Part shown: positions 10,031 to 18,088 of the stretch, piece by piece
How positions within the stretch are numbered: position 1 is the first letter of the stretch
Layout: each line of letters begins with the position of its first letter
The notes under the pieces: generated by a model
Told to the model about the DNA's origin: nothing
The model's input: only the letters and a program-made list of their open reading frames with translations
Databases searched by the model: none
Made by a program: the position numbers and the translations under genes
Assembly: GCA_020631355.1 (NCBI GenBank)
Contig: JAHDHL010000007.1
Coordinates: 62,001 to 126,000 of the forward strand
Direction: 5' to 3'
From: Saprospiraceae bacterium
Lineage (GTDB): Bacteria; Bacteroidota; Bacteroidia; Chitinophagales; Saprospiraceae
Length of the DNA stretch: 64,000 nt

Positions 10031-10047
10031 ACTATAATAATTATAGT
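10031..10047. promoter_or_regulatory. Operator 1 for the HxlR regulator
   Basis: A perfect palindrome, ACTATAAT-A-ATTATAGT, in the divergent intergenic region, just upstream of the -33 element of the regulator gene. Its size and symmetry suit the dimeric winged-helix HxlR proteins. Confidence 0.55.
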
Positions 10048-10077
10048 TGCAAAACTAATCATAGTGTAATACCTTTG
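10046..10077 (+). promoter_or_regulatory. Promoter of the HxlR gene with a second operator half-pair
   Basis: GTTG at 10046-10049 and TACCTTTG at 10070-10077 are 20 bases apart, matching the -33/-7 spacing. Between them, at 10054-10065, ACTAATCATAGT repeats the outer arms (ACTA...TAGT) of operator 1. Binding here would block transcription, consistent with autorepression. Confidence 0.45.
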
Positions 10078-10117
10078 CAATAACGGTCAAAAAGGATAGT
10101 TTAAATTTTATTTTATC

Positions 10118-10450
10118 ATGCATCAATTCAAAGGACGGGAATATCCCTGTTGTACTAGCCTAACAATGGGAATCATCGGAGGAAAATGGAAGACGGCTAT
10201 TCTTTATCACCTCATGAAAGGGACACTCCGATATAGTGAATTAAGAAAACAGATGCTTAGTGTGACGGAACGTACATTGAGCATACAATTGAAAGCCTTG
10301 GTTGAAGATGGGTTAGTCGAAAGGAAAGTATACACCTCCAAACCACCTCTGAAAGTCGAATACTCATTAACGGACTTCGGAAAAACACTTATCCCTTTGA
10401 TACAATCCATTGCCGACTGGGGGGATTATGTCTTGGAAACTCAATCCTAG
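10118..10450 (+). CDS. HxlR-family winged-helix regulator
   Basis: A 110-residue regulator with the HxlR signature: YPCCTSLTMGIIGGKWK, LRYSELRKQM, VTERTLSIQLKALVEDGLVERK and PPLKVEYSLTDFG. The N-terminal Cys pair (CC at residues 11-12) sits where redox-sensing family members such as YodB carry their sensing cysteine, so thiol modification by quinones or other electrophiles is a reasonable inference. Its divergent partner is a nitroreductase. Its stop codon overlaps that of the convergent next gene within the same CTAG. Confidence 0.92.
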   Translation: MHQFKGREYPCCTSLTMGIIGGKWKTAILYHLMKGTLRYSELRKQMLSVTERTLSIQLKALVEDGLVERKVYTSKPPLKVEYSLTDFGKTLIPLIQSIADWGDYVLETQS

Positions 10451-11151
10451 TCCATCAGGTTTCTCTTTTTCTTCAGCCATATCCGTCCTCCTACATCCAA
10501 TCCCAAGTGATTCATTCCTCTCACAGAGGCATTGTCCTTGGAATAATCCAAAGCCATATACACCATGATTCTAGGAAGTACGGAATACTCAAATCCTACA
10601 TGAACACTAGGAATGGTCCAATAGGATGTCCCTGTGTTTCTTTCTCGATTTCTCCAAGATAAATCCCCATTTATCTCATCATATGTCAACCAAGAATACA
10701 TATAAATATTCCGCCCGAACCCTAAATCACCATATATGCTCCAGCTCAAATTGGGGAAATAATATCTATAACCAACGGACAACTGCAATCGGGTATAATA
10801 GTCCTCAAAACGAACATCCGTGGTACAATCCGTATTGTAGACCAACGGTGGACTGGAATCAAACGGGTCAGCATCCGAATCGACACCGTAACAGTAAGCT
10901 CTTTTTTGGTGGTTAAGGCTCCCTATCCATTCAAGGTACATTCCATTGCGAAATGCATATTGCAATCCTATACCGTAATTTGTATTCAGTTGCTTTCTCT
11001 CTGGTAATATAATCAAATCAGGATTCAATTCAGGACTGAATGAAAGTACTTGATTCACCTCCAATTTCGCAGAAAAACCTGTAACATCCACTTGGCAAAA
11101 AAGAGGTTGGGACAAATAAAAAACAAGAATAAATAAGGTAAAATACTTCAT
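10447..11151 (-). CDS. Probable outer-membrane beta-barrel protein
   Basis: A 234-residue protein with a signal peptide (cleavage near FCQVDVTG). It then alternates aromatic and polar residues in short beta strands such as YGIGLQYAFRNGMYLEWIGSL, YYTRLQLSVGYRYYF and WSIYGDLGFGRN. It ends LDVGGRIWLKKKR without a T9SS domain. This is the look of the small porin-family/OmpW-like barrels common in Bacteroidota. No specific function can be given. It converges on the HxlR gene with overlapping stop codons. Confidence 0.75.
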   Translation of the reverse strand: MKYFTLFILVFYLSQPLFCQVDVTGFSAKLEVNQVLSFSPELNPDLIILPERKQLNTNYGIGLQYAFRNGMYLEWIGSLNHQKRAYCYGVDSDADPFDSSPPLVYNTDCTTDVRFEDYYTRLQLSVGYRYYFPNLSWSIYGDLGFGRNIYMYSWLTYDEINGDLSWRNRERNTGTSYWTIPSVHVGFEYSVLPRIMVYMALDYSKDNASVRGMNHLGLDVGGRIWLKKKRNLMD

Positions 11152-11432
11152 AATATCTATTCAAATATCCATAAAATATTATTCATAATATCCGGATATT
11201 ACATCCAGCATCAAATTATTTACAAAATAAATAAAAAATTAAAAAACACAAATTAATACTGATTATCAGACACTTAAAAACACACCCATTGTACAAATCC
11301 TTACATTAAAACTTCTTTTTTTAAAACCAATGGAACTTTAAAAAGTCAATATCATATTGATTGAGGTGTAGAATATAAAAGATTAAAAACAGTTGGTCCA
11401 AAGATAAAAACCAACATATAAAAGACAACATC
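11152..11432. other. AT-rich intergenic region
   Basis: 281 bases with strong A/T runs and no credible open frame. It separates the divergent barrel-protein gene (minus) and the DUF7873-like gene (plus), so it should hold both promoters, but I cannot pick a clear -33/-7 pair. Confidence 0.5.
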
Positions 11433-12236
11433 ATGAAGCAGAAGACGCTGAATCAGATTTTAGCCCTAACAGAAAATCAACAATCCCAAATCAAGGGAAT
11501 GCTTACGGATTACATTAATTATTTCAAGAAAAACCAAGGAGATTTCCGAGGGGAAAAGAAAACCTACGAATCCGTCCCGGGATATGTCGATGTACCCCAA
11601 AACAGATATCACCGCAGGATTGTCACTACGGTGGATGAAAAAATCAACTATCTCCAAGAAACCCTTTCACCTATTCTTGAGAATATGCTCACACTTGAGT
11701 CCACCAACGCCTCTGGTACTCCCAAGGCCGAACTCATTGTGGATGGTGAATCGTGGGGAGAATTCTCATCTTTGGAATTACTCCGTTTGAAGTCATTCGT
11801 CTCCAATTCGAAATTTGTGGAAATGCTAGGCAATATTCCTACTAGAAGTGATGCTAAGAACTGGATCTCATCCGTAGAAGAAGGATATGAGAACAGGAAA
11901 GTCATGCAAATCCCCACCATGCAATTCGAGGAAAAGACGACGGAAAAAGAGGAGATGATTCTCATTGACCCTAACATCGAAAGGGCCATCGAAGCAGGTA
12001 AGGATATTAATTATTCACCTCAGAAAACAGTCAGAACCAAGCAGGTGGTCATCGGAAATGGAACATTCACTGAATTCTCAGGAGAATGGAGCCACATCAG
12101 TAGGGCCGGAGCCCTGAAGAAACTGCAATCCCTTAAGGAAGCCATCATTGATGCCTTACAAAGGGCCAACCAAGTGGAAATCGTAGAAAGCAAGCTGAAA
12201 AGCGATAAGATATTTGAATATTTGTTTGGGAACTAA
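11433..12236 (+). CDS. Hypothetical protein resembling the DUF7873 family
   Basis: A 267-residue soluble protein. Its layout matches a family I know as DUF7873 from actinobacteria and phages: an N terminus like KTLNQILAL, a KxYxxVPG segment, an AELIVDGESWGEF motif, LLRLKSFVSN, a W near residue 143, then RTKQVVIGNGTF, a helical section (GALKKLQSLKEAIIDALQRANQ), and a final KIFEYLFGN. The family has no established function. The assignment is from memory of the pattern and is tentative. It is followed by an unusual 546-base non-coding stretch with tRNA-like segments. Confidence 0.6.
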   Translation: MKQKTLNQILALTENQQSQIKGMLTDYINYFKKNQGDFRGEKKTYESVPGYVDVPQNRYHRRIVTTVDEKINYLQETLSPILENMLTLESTNASGTPKAELIVDGESWGEFSSLELLRLKSFVSNSKFVEMLGNIPTRSDAKNWISSVEEGYENRKVMQIPTMQFEEKTTEKEEMILIDPNIERAIEAGKDINYSPQKTVRTKQVVIGNGTFTEFSGEWSHISRAGALKKLQSLKEAIIDALQRANQVEIVESKLKSDKIFEYLFGN

Positions 12237-12384
12237 AGTCCGAAACAGGTATTAAGAATCAGTCTTTTAGTCTTAGATTCAGTACATCCTATCACTGAGA
12301 TTTAGTGTAAGTGTTGAGACTGTAGTTTGAGACTGAGATTAACCCGCATGGAAACTCATTCCTATCATTCAACCATGGTGTAAA

Positions 12385-12412
12385 AAGAGTTCGAGTCTCT
12401 TCCTGAGCTCCA
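12385..12412 (+). other. tRNA-like 3' end A (T-arm, acceptor strand, CCA)
   Basis: AAGAG-TTCGAGT-CTCTT forms a perfect 5-bp T-stem with a canonical TTCRANN loop. Exactly seven bases (CCTGAGC), one discriminator base (T) and CCA follow. No pairing 5' acceptor strand is found upstream. The complement GCTCAGG lies downstream at 12428-12434, so as a tRNA the halves would be in permuted order. It may be a tRNA fragment or the 5' side of a plain hairpin. Confidence 0.3.
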
Positions 12413-12436
12413 ATTCGTTTTCAGTACGCTCAGGAA
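12400..12436 (+). other. 9-bp hairpin
   Basis: TTCCTGAGC and GCTCAGGAA form a perfect stem around a 19-base loop. No T-run follows, so a terminator role for the upstream gene is unlikely but possible. Confidence 0.45.
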
Positions 12437-12558
12437 TACGCAGGGTATTTACACTGTAACCAGCATCAGATTCAAGGGGAATGAACAGGATTACATGCCA
12501 AGGAGGGGGGATCTTCATAGGATATAGTGATTTCCCCCTCGTTTTTTATCATATACTC

Positions 12559-12659
12559 ACCAAAGTATGCCAACATGGAAGAGCAGCTTTTCGGAATCAT
12601 GATTAGATAGGAGTCATGTGGGAGAGTGCGTGGGAGTTCGAATCTCGCCTTTGGTACCA
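12559..12659 (+). other. tRNA-like sequence B, class II-like, possibly degenerate
   Basis: ACCAAAG (12559-12565) pairs perfectly with CTTTGGT (12649-12655), followed by A and CCA. The T-arm at 12632-12648 is GGGAG-TTCGAAT-CTCGC with 4 of 5 pairs. T8, A9 and a 3-bp D-stem (TGC/GCA) around a loop containing AA..GG..A resemble Leu/Ser-type tRNAs, as does the overall 101 bases. The anticodon arm is poor: the best fit with a U33 reads CAT at 12598-12600 on a 4-of-5 stem that includes a wobble. An alternative 7-bp hairpin spans 12598-12618. It is either a decayed tRNA gene or a non-decoding tRNA-like RNA. Confidence 0.4.
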
Positions 12660-12782
12660 TCAGAAAAATATTACGGAAACCCATCCCCATAAGAATCCGT
12701 TTTTTCTACCCATCAAAATGGAACTAAATAAGCCAGTTGAAGCATTATTCATCCGTAACGTTTATTATTTAATTCCAAAATC

Positions 12783-13490
12783 ATGTTAACCTTTACCACT
12801 ACAGACGACATCCCACCCTATTCGGGATGGTTCGAAGCACATGTGACCGTACAACAACTGTCGGATTCACAAATTCCCATCTTTAATCACATCTGTGAGG
12901 ATTTGGGAGTCAAATCCATACAAATCCAATTGTCCCGGGGAGATGTGATGGTCCAACCCATGACATGCTCCAGACATCAGGGTAGTTTTCAGGAAATCTA
13001 TCTTGAAGTATTGGATATTGCCCGAGTATTGCAGAGCAATGGCCTTGAGGTCAGTCGGTTGAAAATCGAAGCCCATCCGGATAATATCGGTGTACCCAAG
13101 GATGGTTTTGAAGCTCGGCACCATTCGGATAAGAATTACTTCGAACATCATCTGAAAGTACTTTTGGATACACAATCCGATAAACAGACATTGTTTGATA
13201 TTTGCCAGTTGCATCAGGCACATTTGTCTTCCAATGCATTCAAACAAATGGAGGATGGCCAATACCAAAACTTCATCACAACCCGTGCATACGGATTAGG
13301 TAAAGATGAAGCTTATACCCGTTTTGAAATGCTCAAACAGGATATTGCTGATTTGGGAATTACCATCCTGAAACACTTTACCGAATATTGTGTATTCGAT
13401 ACGAATATCGATTTGGATAAGAATTGGCTGACACAGGATTCTCCTTGCGATTTATGTAAGGACCCTTGTCTCAAACGATTGAATGAATAA
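12783..13490 (+). CDS. 2H-phosphoesterase-like protein paired with an NTase
   Basis: A 235-residue protein with an internal duplication: FEAHVTV (17-23) and FEHHLKV (120-126) start two similar halves, each followed by a helix with IC (HICEDLG, DICQLHQ). The HVTV element matches the HxTx motif of 2H phosphoesterases/RNA ligases; the second copy has HLKV, so only one site looks canonical. The C terminus carries a Cys cluster (C222, C225, C229). I recall similar proteins in actinobacteria without an assigned function. It lies 12 bases before the AbiEii-type gene, clearly in one operon. RNA-end chemistry is an inference from the motif. Confidence 0.7.
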   Translation: MLTFTTTDDIPPYSGWFEAHVTVQQLSDSQIPIFNHICEDLGVKSIQIQLSRGDVMVQPMTCSRHQGSFQEIYLEVLDIARVLQSNGLEVSRLKIEAHPDNIGVPKDGFEARHHSDKNYFEHHLKVLLDTQSDKQTLFDICQLHQAHLSSNAFKQMEDGQYQNFITTRAYGLGKDEAYTRFEMLKQDIADLGITILKHFTEYCVFDTNIDLDKNWLTQDSPCDLCKDPCLKRLNE

Positions 13491-13502
13491 TATTAAAACC
13501 AT

Positions 13503-14426
13503 ATGCCCCTATTCCATCATTCAGACTTGGATGATGGGGTAGTTGGGCTAATACATGATATCCAGAACATCATGATTGACTTACATCAACAATTACAGGA
13601 TTATGCCCAACGGCACCAAATGGACATCGAAGATGCCAAACGGTTGTATGTCTTGGAACAACTGGCCCGATGTATCAGTCGAATCCTCATTTCGCAAGAG
13701 CAACCCGCTTTCATTTTTAGGGGAAGTCTGATATTACAAAATTGGGTCTACCCCAAGAAAAGGGTGGTCAAGGACCTTGATTTCCTTGGAATGGATGGTT
13801 TTGACATGGCTGCCTGCAAACAATTGATTACCCAAGCACTAGGCAGCAATGAGCATTGTCCGGCTGTGGAATTCTATCCTAGCAAGATGGCTTTGATAAA
13901 AACTTGGGTGGAAACTGATTTTCCAGGGACGAGGATCATCATTCCTTATCGGTTCCTAGGAGATGAGGATACCATCCAAATGGATTTTGGTTTTGATGAC
14001 ACGGTATATCCCAAACCAATCATCCATGAATATCAGACCATGTTGGATGATGTTTCCTTTCCCATACCTACGGTTTCTCCCGAAATCGCATTGGCATGGA
14101 AAGTACATGGTCTTTTCGAATTTTGGGATAAGGGATACAGGTGGTCATCCAAGACATTGTATGATATCCATCTCATCCTTACGGAATTAACCATTGACAA
14201 GGAATTATTCGGTAAGGTAATTGGCATTGCATTCGAGGACAAGAATACGCCCATGTGGACGTATCGTAGGGTTTTCAATGGTCAATTCGGACTCAGTAAG
14301 AGCAGTCGCAGGACTTGGAAAGTATTCTTGAGGAAAAATGGTTTGGATGATTTTCCTTGGACCCATTTGGAAATATTGGAAATACACAGGGAATTCCTAG
14401 ATGAATTCTTCATCGAATATGCATGA
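13503..14426 (+). CDS. AbiEii/AbiGii-type nucleotidyltransferase
   Basis: A 307-residue DUF1814-type nucleotidyltransferase. The active-site features are FRGSLIL (73-79), KDLDFLG with Asp91 and Asp93, and IQMDFGF with Asp160. Later blocks LAWKVHGL and KTLYDIHLIL match the C-terminal half of the family. AbiEii proteins are toxins of toxin-antitoxin or phage-abortive systems; the relative MenT3 adds pyrimidines to tRNA 3' ends, especially tRNA-Ser. No AbiEi-type antitoxin is adjacent; the partner here is the 2H-like protein. Toxin activity is therefore uncertain, and a tRNA-end-modifying housekeeping role is possible. Confidence 0.75.
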   Translation: MPLFHHSDLDDGVVGLIHDIQNIMIDLHQQLQDYAQRHQMDIEDAKRLYVLEQLARCISRILISQEQPAFIFRGSLILQNWVYPKKRVVKDLDFLGMDGFDMAACKQLITQALGSNEHCPAVEFYPSKMALIKTWVETDFPGTRIIIPYRFLGDEDTIQMDFGFDDTVYPKPIIHEYQTMLDDVSFPIPTVSPEIALAWKVHGLFEFWDKGYRWSSKTLYDIHLILTELTIDKELFGKVIGIAFEDKNTPMWTYRRVFNGQFGLSKSSRRTWKVFLRKNGLDDFPWTHLEILEIHREFLDEFFIEYA

Positions 14427-14431
14427 TGATG

Positions 14432-14460
14432 GAAAGCCATTTCTTTTTGAAATGGCTTTC
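14432..14460 (+). terminator. Terminator of the 2H-like/NTase operon
   Basis: GAAAGCCATTTC and GAAATGGCTTTC form a perfect 12-bp stem with a TTTTT loop, five bases after the NTase stop codon. The downstream T-run is weak. Confidence 0.6.
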
Positions 14461-14580
14461 GCATTTATTAACTTAGGCTTTGATACCGTGGATATTTGAG
14501 TCTTTCGAAAATGATCCCATGACTGATTCATTTGTCATTCCACCAACCATTCTAGACAATCTCATTACAAATACTTATCC

Positions 14581-15291
14581 ATGAAATATATACTCACACT
14601 TTTCTGGCTTTGTTTCGGTTTGATTATCCAGGCACAATCCGTCATTCTTTTGGAAGAAGAATACGTATCGGGAATATATGAGAACTTGGATATTTCCGAT
14701 AATTTCAATGATATCTCACTTGACCTGTATTTCAAGAACAATACGGATAATGATATCAATGTGAATTGGAAACGGGAATTCAGTGACGAATGTCCCTTGG
14801 AATGGGATGTCCTCACGGCAGACCAAATACTAACCTATACACCACCTGTCAATGAATCGCAAATGCCTATTCCCTTATCACCTACAGATTCTCATATCAT
14901 TGTCCGTCAGATTTTTTGGCCGAATACGATACCCGGGTGTTGTGATATCATGATGACATTCTCCTTGGACGGAGCACCTGAAAATCCGATTGACACGGGT
15001 TATTATCACATTGAAATCAATGCAGAAGCATGTGCCTCAACCAGTGTTCCTGAAGCTTCAGAGGCATCCATTGACATCTATCCCAACCCTGCGGATGACT
15101 TACTTCATATAACCCAAACAGAATCCATCCAGTCTATCAAAATATTTGATACCAAAGGAATGGAATGCTTGGAATTCAAGGAAATAGTCGACAGTTCCTT
15201 GGATATTTCCAAGCTATCACCCGGTCTGTATCATTGTAGTATTACCCACAAGGACCATCGAATCCTACATCATAGATTACTCGTCAGATAA
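14581..15291 (+). CDS. Secreted protein with T9SS sorting domain
   Basis: A 236-residue protein. A signal peptide ends at IIQAQS. The middle region (about 25-155) is beta-rich, with a likely disulfide-rich patch (PGCCDIMM and DEC). The C-terminal about 80 residues are a T9SS type A sorting domain: IDIYPNPADDLLHI, IKIFDTKGM, LDISKLSPGLYHC, HRLLVR. It would be exported and anchored on, or released from, the cell surface. Its stop codon overlaps the next start (TAATG). Confidence 0.85.
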   Translation: MKYILTLFWLCFGLIIQAQSVILLEEEYVSGIYENLDISDNFNDISLDLYFKNNTDNDINVNWKREFSDECPLEWDVLTADQILTYTPPVNESQMPIPLSPTDSHIIVRQIFWPNTIPGCCDIMMTFSLDGAPENPIDTGYYHIEINAEACASTSVPEASEASIDIYPNPADDLLHITQTESIQSIKIFDTKGMECLEFKEIVDSSLDISKLSPGLYHCSITHKDHRILHHRLLVR

Positions 15292-15593
15292 TGAAAAAAC
15301 TCCAAGGAAAAATCGTTCAGCGTTCGTTCATTAATAAGAGGGGAAAGGTGATACCCGATGTATTCGACCTTTATCTCGAACAATGCGATGGGACAAGGAT
15401 TTTCATTAAAACCATAGTTGATTCAGGAGGTATGACCAAAGAGGAACTACTACCCTATCTCAACCAATCCGTAACCGTGCAGGCCAGTCCAATGAATGGG
15501 GAACTCGATTCCAGTCCCAATCTGGATTATCCTGTACAGAGTAGAATAGGAGGATATTTACTGATTCATTCCATCAGTCTTTCGGATTCCTAA
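15291..15593 (+). CDS. Small hypothetical protein
   Basis: A 100-residue soluble protein whose ATG shares its A with the preceding TAA stop, so translation is probably coupled. It has no signal peptide and looks like a small beta-barrel (KIVQRSFINKRGKVIPDVFDLYLEQ, IFIKTIVDSGG, VTVQASPM). Similar short proteins are found in Bacteroidota with no known role. I cannot name the family. Confidence 0.65.
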   Translation: MKKLQGKIVQRSFINKRGKVIPDVFDLYLEQCDGTRIFIKTIVDSGGMTKEELLPYLNQSVTVQASPMNGELDSSPNLDYPVQSRIGGYLLIHSISLSDS

Positions 15594-15607
15594 TCCATAG
15601 GAAAGGC

Positions 15608-15615
15608 TATCTTTG
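15608..15615 (+). promoter_or_regulatory. -7 box close to a start codon
   Basis: TATCTTTG matches the TAnnTTTG element exactly and ends six bases before the ATG at 15621. No exact TTTG lies at the right distance upstream; TTTCG at 15580-15584 is the nearest. As at 1832, a leaderless transcript is suggested. Confidence 0.35.
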
Positions 15616-15620
15616 CCCCT

Positions 15621-17039
15621 ATGGGCCTTGGGACTAAAGATAGCTTAGGAAAACTACTTGGTGATATCCGATTCTGGATATTATTTTTCTTGGTTATCCG
15701 ATTATTCGGAATCACGGATCCCCCCATAGAAATGGGTCATAATTGGAGGCAAGCCTATACCAATATGATTGCCCGTAATTTCCTTGAGATACAGGCTCAT
15801 CCGTTTTATCCGAGAGTGGACCATGCAGGACACCTTACAGGTATCACCGGTATGGAATTCCCCTTGTTGAATTATATGATTTTTGGAATGTCCATGATTT
15901 TCGGATTCGAGCATCATCATGGTAGAATCATCAATCTGCTGGTCAGTAGTATCGGCATCCTTTACTTCTTCAAGTCCGTCAGATTATTATTCAATAGGGA
16001 TGTGGCCCTATACAGTTCCTTGGTCCTACTCCTTTCCATTTGGTTTGCTTTCATGAGAAAATTAATGCCTGATACATTTAGTATGGCACTAGGTTTTATT
16101 GGTATATATTATTTGATACAATATCTCAGGCAAGGAAAGAATCTGTTCGTCCTCCTTTATTTCATCTTCATTACACTAGGAATCCTATCCAAACTACCCG
16201 CACTCATACTGATGAGTCCCTTGGTTATACTTCCTTTTATCAAGGAGGTGGCCCTAAGGAGAAAATGGATCAGTTATATCACTAGTTTCATTAGTGTTGG
16301 TATCGTTGGCCTTTGGTACTTCTATTGGATTCCTCACTTGAATTCCGTGTATGGATTCCCTTTGTTCTATCCTAAGGAAATGGGTGAGGGACTTGCTGAA
16401 ATATCCGGTTTCATTCCCGAACTACTAGAGAAATTCTATTTCAGTGCCTTTCATTCCTTTGTGGCTTTTGCCGTATTTCTCTTGGGTATTTTCCAACTTT
16501 TCAAAAGTAAGAATTCATGGGTCAAATGGGCTTTCGGGGTGGTATGTTTGGTTTTTTCCATCTTCATTATCAAGACCGGGAACTTCTTTCCCCAACACAA
16601 TTATTACATCATACCCTTTGTGCCCTTCATGGCCATATTGGTGGGTATGGCCATAGAATCCTTTCCTCCCAAATGGGCCTATCTCGTTCTCATTATTATC
16701 GGGGTGGAAAGTATTGCGAACCAGCAACACGATTTCTTCATTCGTTCGGATAAGGAATATGTCCTTGGATTGGAATCACTTTGTGATGAATACATTCCCA
16801 AAACATCACGAATCATCATCAATGGTGGGAATTCTCCTATGCTGATGTATTTCAGTCATCGGAAAGGATGGTCCGTTTCGCCATCAACATTGAAGGACGA
16901 TTTTCAGATTCGATTCAGGAAGAATCTGGGTGCGGAATACATCATTATAGACAAACATCAAGATATGGAATCCCTAACCGGTTATCCATTAATCTATTCT
17001 GATGCACATTTTGACATTCTTAGTTCAGAAAAAGATTAG
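15621..17039 (+). CDS. GT-C-type membrane glycosyltransferase (ArnT/PMT-like)
   Basis: A 472-residue integral membrane protein with about ten hydrophobic segments and a soluble C terminus (about 375-472). The first periplasmic loop has the acidic, aromatic pattern of GT-C enzymes (PPIEMGHNWRQAYTNMIARNF, then GMEFPLLNY), and the second carries FMRKLMPDTFSM. These enzymes transfer a sugar or other group from a polyprenyl phosphate to a periplasmic acceptor. Donor and acceptor cannot be inferred. It stands alone, converging on a regulator gene. Confidence 0.75.
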   Translation: MGLGTKDSLGKLLGDIRFWILFFLVIRLFGITDPPIEMGHNWRQAYTNMIARNFLEIQAHPFYPRVDHAGHLTGITGMEFPLLNYMIFGMSMIFGFEHHHGRIINLLVSSIGILYFFKSVRLLFNRDVALYSSLVLLLSIWFAFMRKLMPDTFSMALGFIGIYYLIQYLRQGKNLFVLLYFIFITLGILSKLPALILMSPLVILPFIKEVALRRKWISYITSFISVGIVGLWYFYWIPHLNSVYGFPLFYPKEMGEGLAEISGFIPELLEKFYFSAFHSFVAFAVFLLGIFQLFKSKNSWVKWAFGVVCLVFSIFIIKTGNFFPQHNYYIIPFVPFMAILVGMAIESFPPKWAYLVLIIIGVESIANQQHDFFIRSDKEYVLGLESLCDEYIPKTSRIIINGGNSPMLMYFSHRKGWSVSPSTLKDDFQIRFRKNLGAEYIIIDKHQDMESLTGYPLIYSDAHFDILSSEKD

Positions 17040-17048
17040 GGGTAACTA

Positions 17049-17948
17049 TCAATGTTCTGACAGGACTAACCTATACCCTACTCCCCTGATATTGATGATT
17101 CGTAAGTTAGGGTCAGCTTCTAATTTCTTACGAAGTTTGGAGATGAATACATCCAGGGTTCTTCCTACATAATCACCATCATCGCCCCATATTTCCCTGA
17201 GTATTACCTGACGTTCCACGGGTTCGTTGGAAGATGCATGAAGCAATGCCAACAATGCTGTTTCCTTGTGGGATAAATCCGTTTTTTCTTTTCCTCTTGT
17301 CAATGTCATCGCATTGGTATCGAATGTATAGGAACCAATGATTACGGTATCCTCATTGATGACCTTCTTTTGGCGAAAGAACATGAACCCAAGGAAAGAT
17401 AGAATAAGAACCAAAGGGAATATCCACCAGAATTTCGAATAGGAAGTATTCAAATCCATGGCAGCCAACATAGAACCCTTTGCTACGAAGTTGGACATGG
17501 GTGGAGGCTGGTCGAGAAAGGTAATCCAGAAATGGTAACAATCCCTCGGCATTTCCCGCCCTCCACAAGGCAGTATTCCGTTCCCTCCCAACTCAAAACT
17601 ATGTACGATTTCATTGGTTTCGCATTCTTCTGTTTCTACTATGCATTTAGGTTCGGCACCTGATGCAGTCAGTACACTATCCACTATACCTATGATATCT
17701 GCCGGTTTGAAAGAGATGGGTTGTTCCAATGGAATACGATATCTATTATTCACGTATTCAATGGCTAGGACACGGGATGTATCGTCACCGAGATGTTTCA
17801 GTATCTCATGCCCAATCATTCGCATGACCACCTTGTTGTGCCTAACTTCCTGTTCACTCTCATGGGTAGCCCACAAGGTAGTGGTACCTAGCCATAGTAC
17901 CATGAAATAACTGATACGCAATCCCACTTTCATCTTATCACTTCGCAT
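17049..17948 (-). CDS. Membrane-anchored ToxR-like winged-helix regulator
   Basis: A 299-residue one-component transmembrane regulator. A signal-like segment at the N terminus is followed by a periplasmic sensor domain of about 150 residues with several Cys (CIVETEECE, GILPCGG, PRDCYHF). One membrane segment (about 175-193, FWWIFPLVLILSFLGFMFF) precedes a C-terminal OmpR/PhoB winged helix (about 205-297, with VERQVILREIWGDD and LDVFISKLRKKLEADP). The topology puts the DNA-binding domain in the cytoplasm. It is divergent from a TonB-like gene, its probable target. The start may be the internal MKVGLRI. Confidence 0.88.
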   Translation of the reverse strand: MRSDKMKVGLRISYFMVLWLGTTTLWATHESEQEVRHNKVVMRMIGHEILKHLGDDTSRVLAIEYVNNRYRIPLEQPISFKPADIIGIVDSVLTASGAEPKCIVETEECETNEIVHSFELGGNGILPCGGREMPRDCYHFWITFLDQPPPMSNFVAKGSMLAAMDLNTSYSKFWWIFPLVLILSFLGFMFFRQKKVINEDTVIIGSYTFDTNAMTLTRGKEKTDLSHKETALLALLHASSNEPVERQVILREIWGDDGDYVGRTLDVFISKLRKKLEADPNLRIINIRGVGYRLVLSEH

Positions 17949-18088
17949 ATTACAAATGTATGCCTCATGGATTCCAAATGCAGCACTAAACCTCCATTTT
18001 ACGTTGATTTTACACTATTTTACATTCATTCAACATCCCAAAACACCTTTGCCCGTATCTTTGAATAGCATTATTTAAAGTAAGAGAC

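Larger units (their letters stand above)
12237..12782. other. Non-coding stretch with tRNA-like segments
   Basis: 546 bases with no plausible gene on either strand. It holds, in order: a 9-base direct repeat TTGAGACTG (12314 and 12327), a T-arm plus CCA element (12385-12412), a 9-bp hairpin (12400-12436) and a second tRNA-like segment (12559-12659). It separates the DUF7873-like gene from the 2H-like/NTase unit. Confidence 0.6.

Noticed and set aside
12472-12690. 72-codon minus-strand frame across the tRNA-like region
   Set aside because: It runs antisense through the base-paired elements and its translation has no domain-like pattern.
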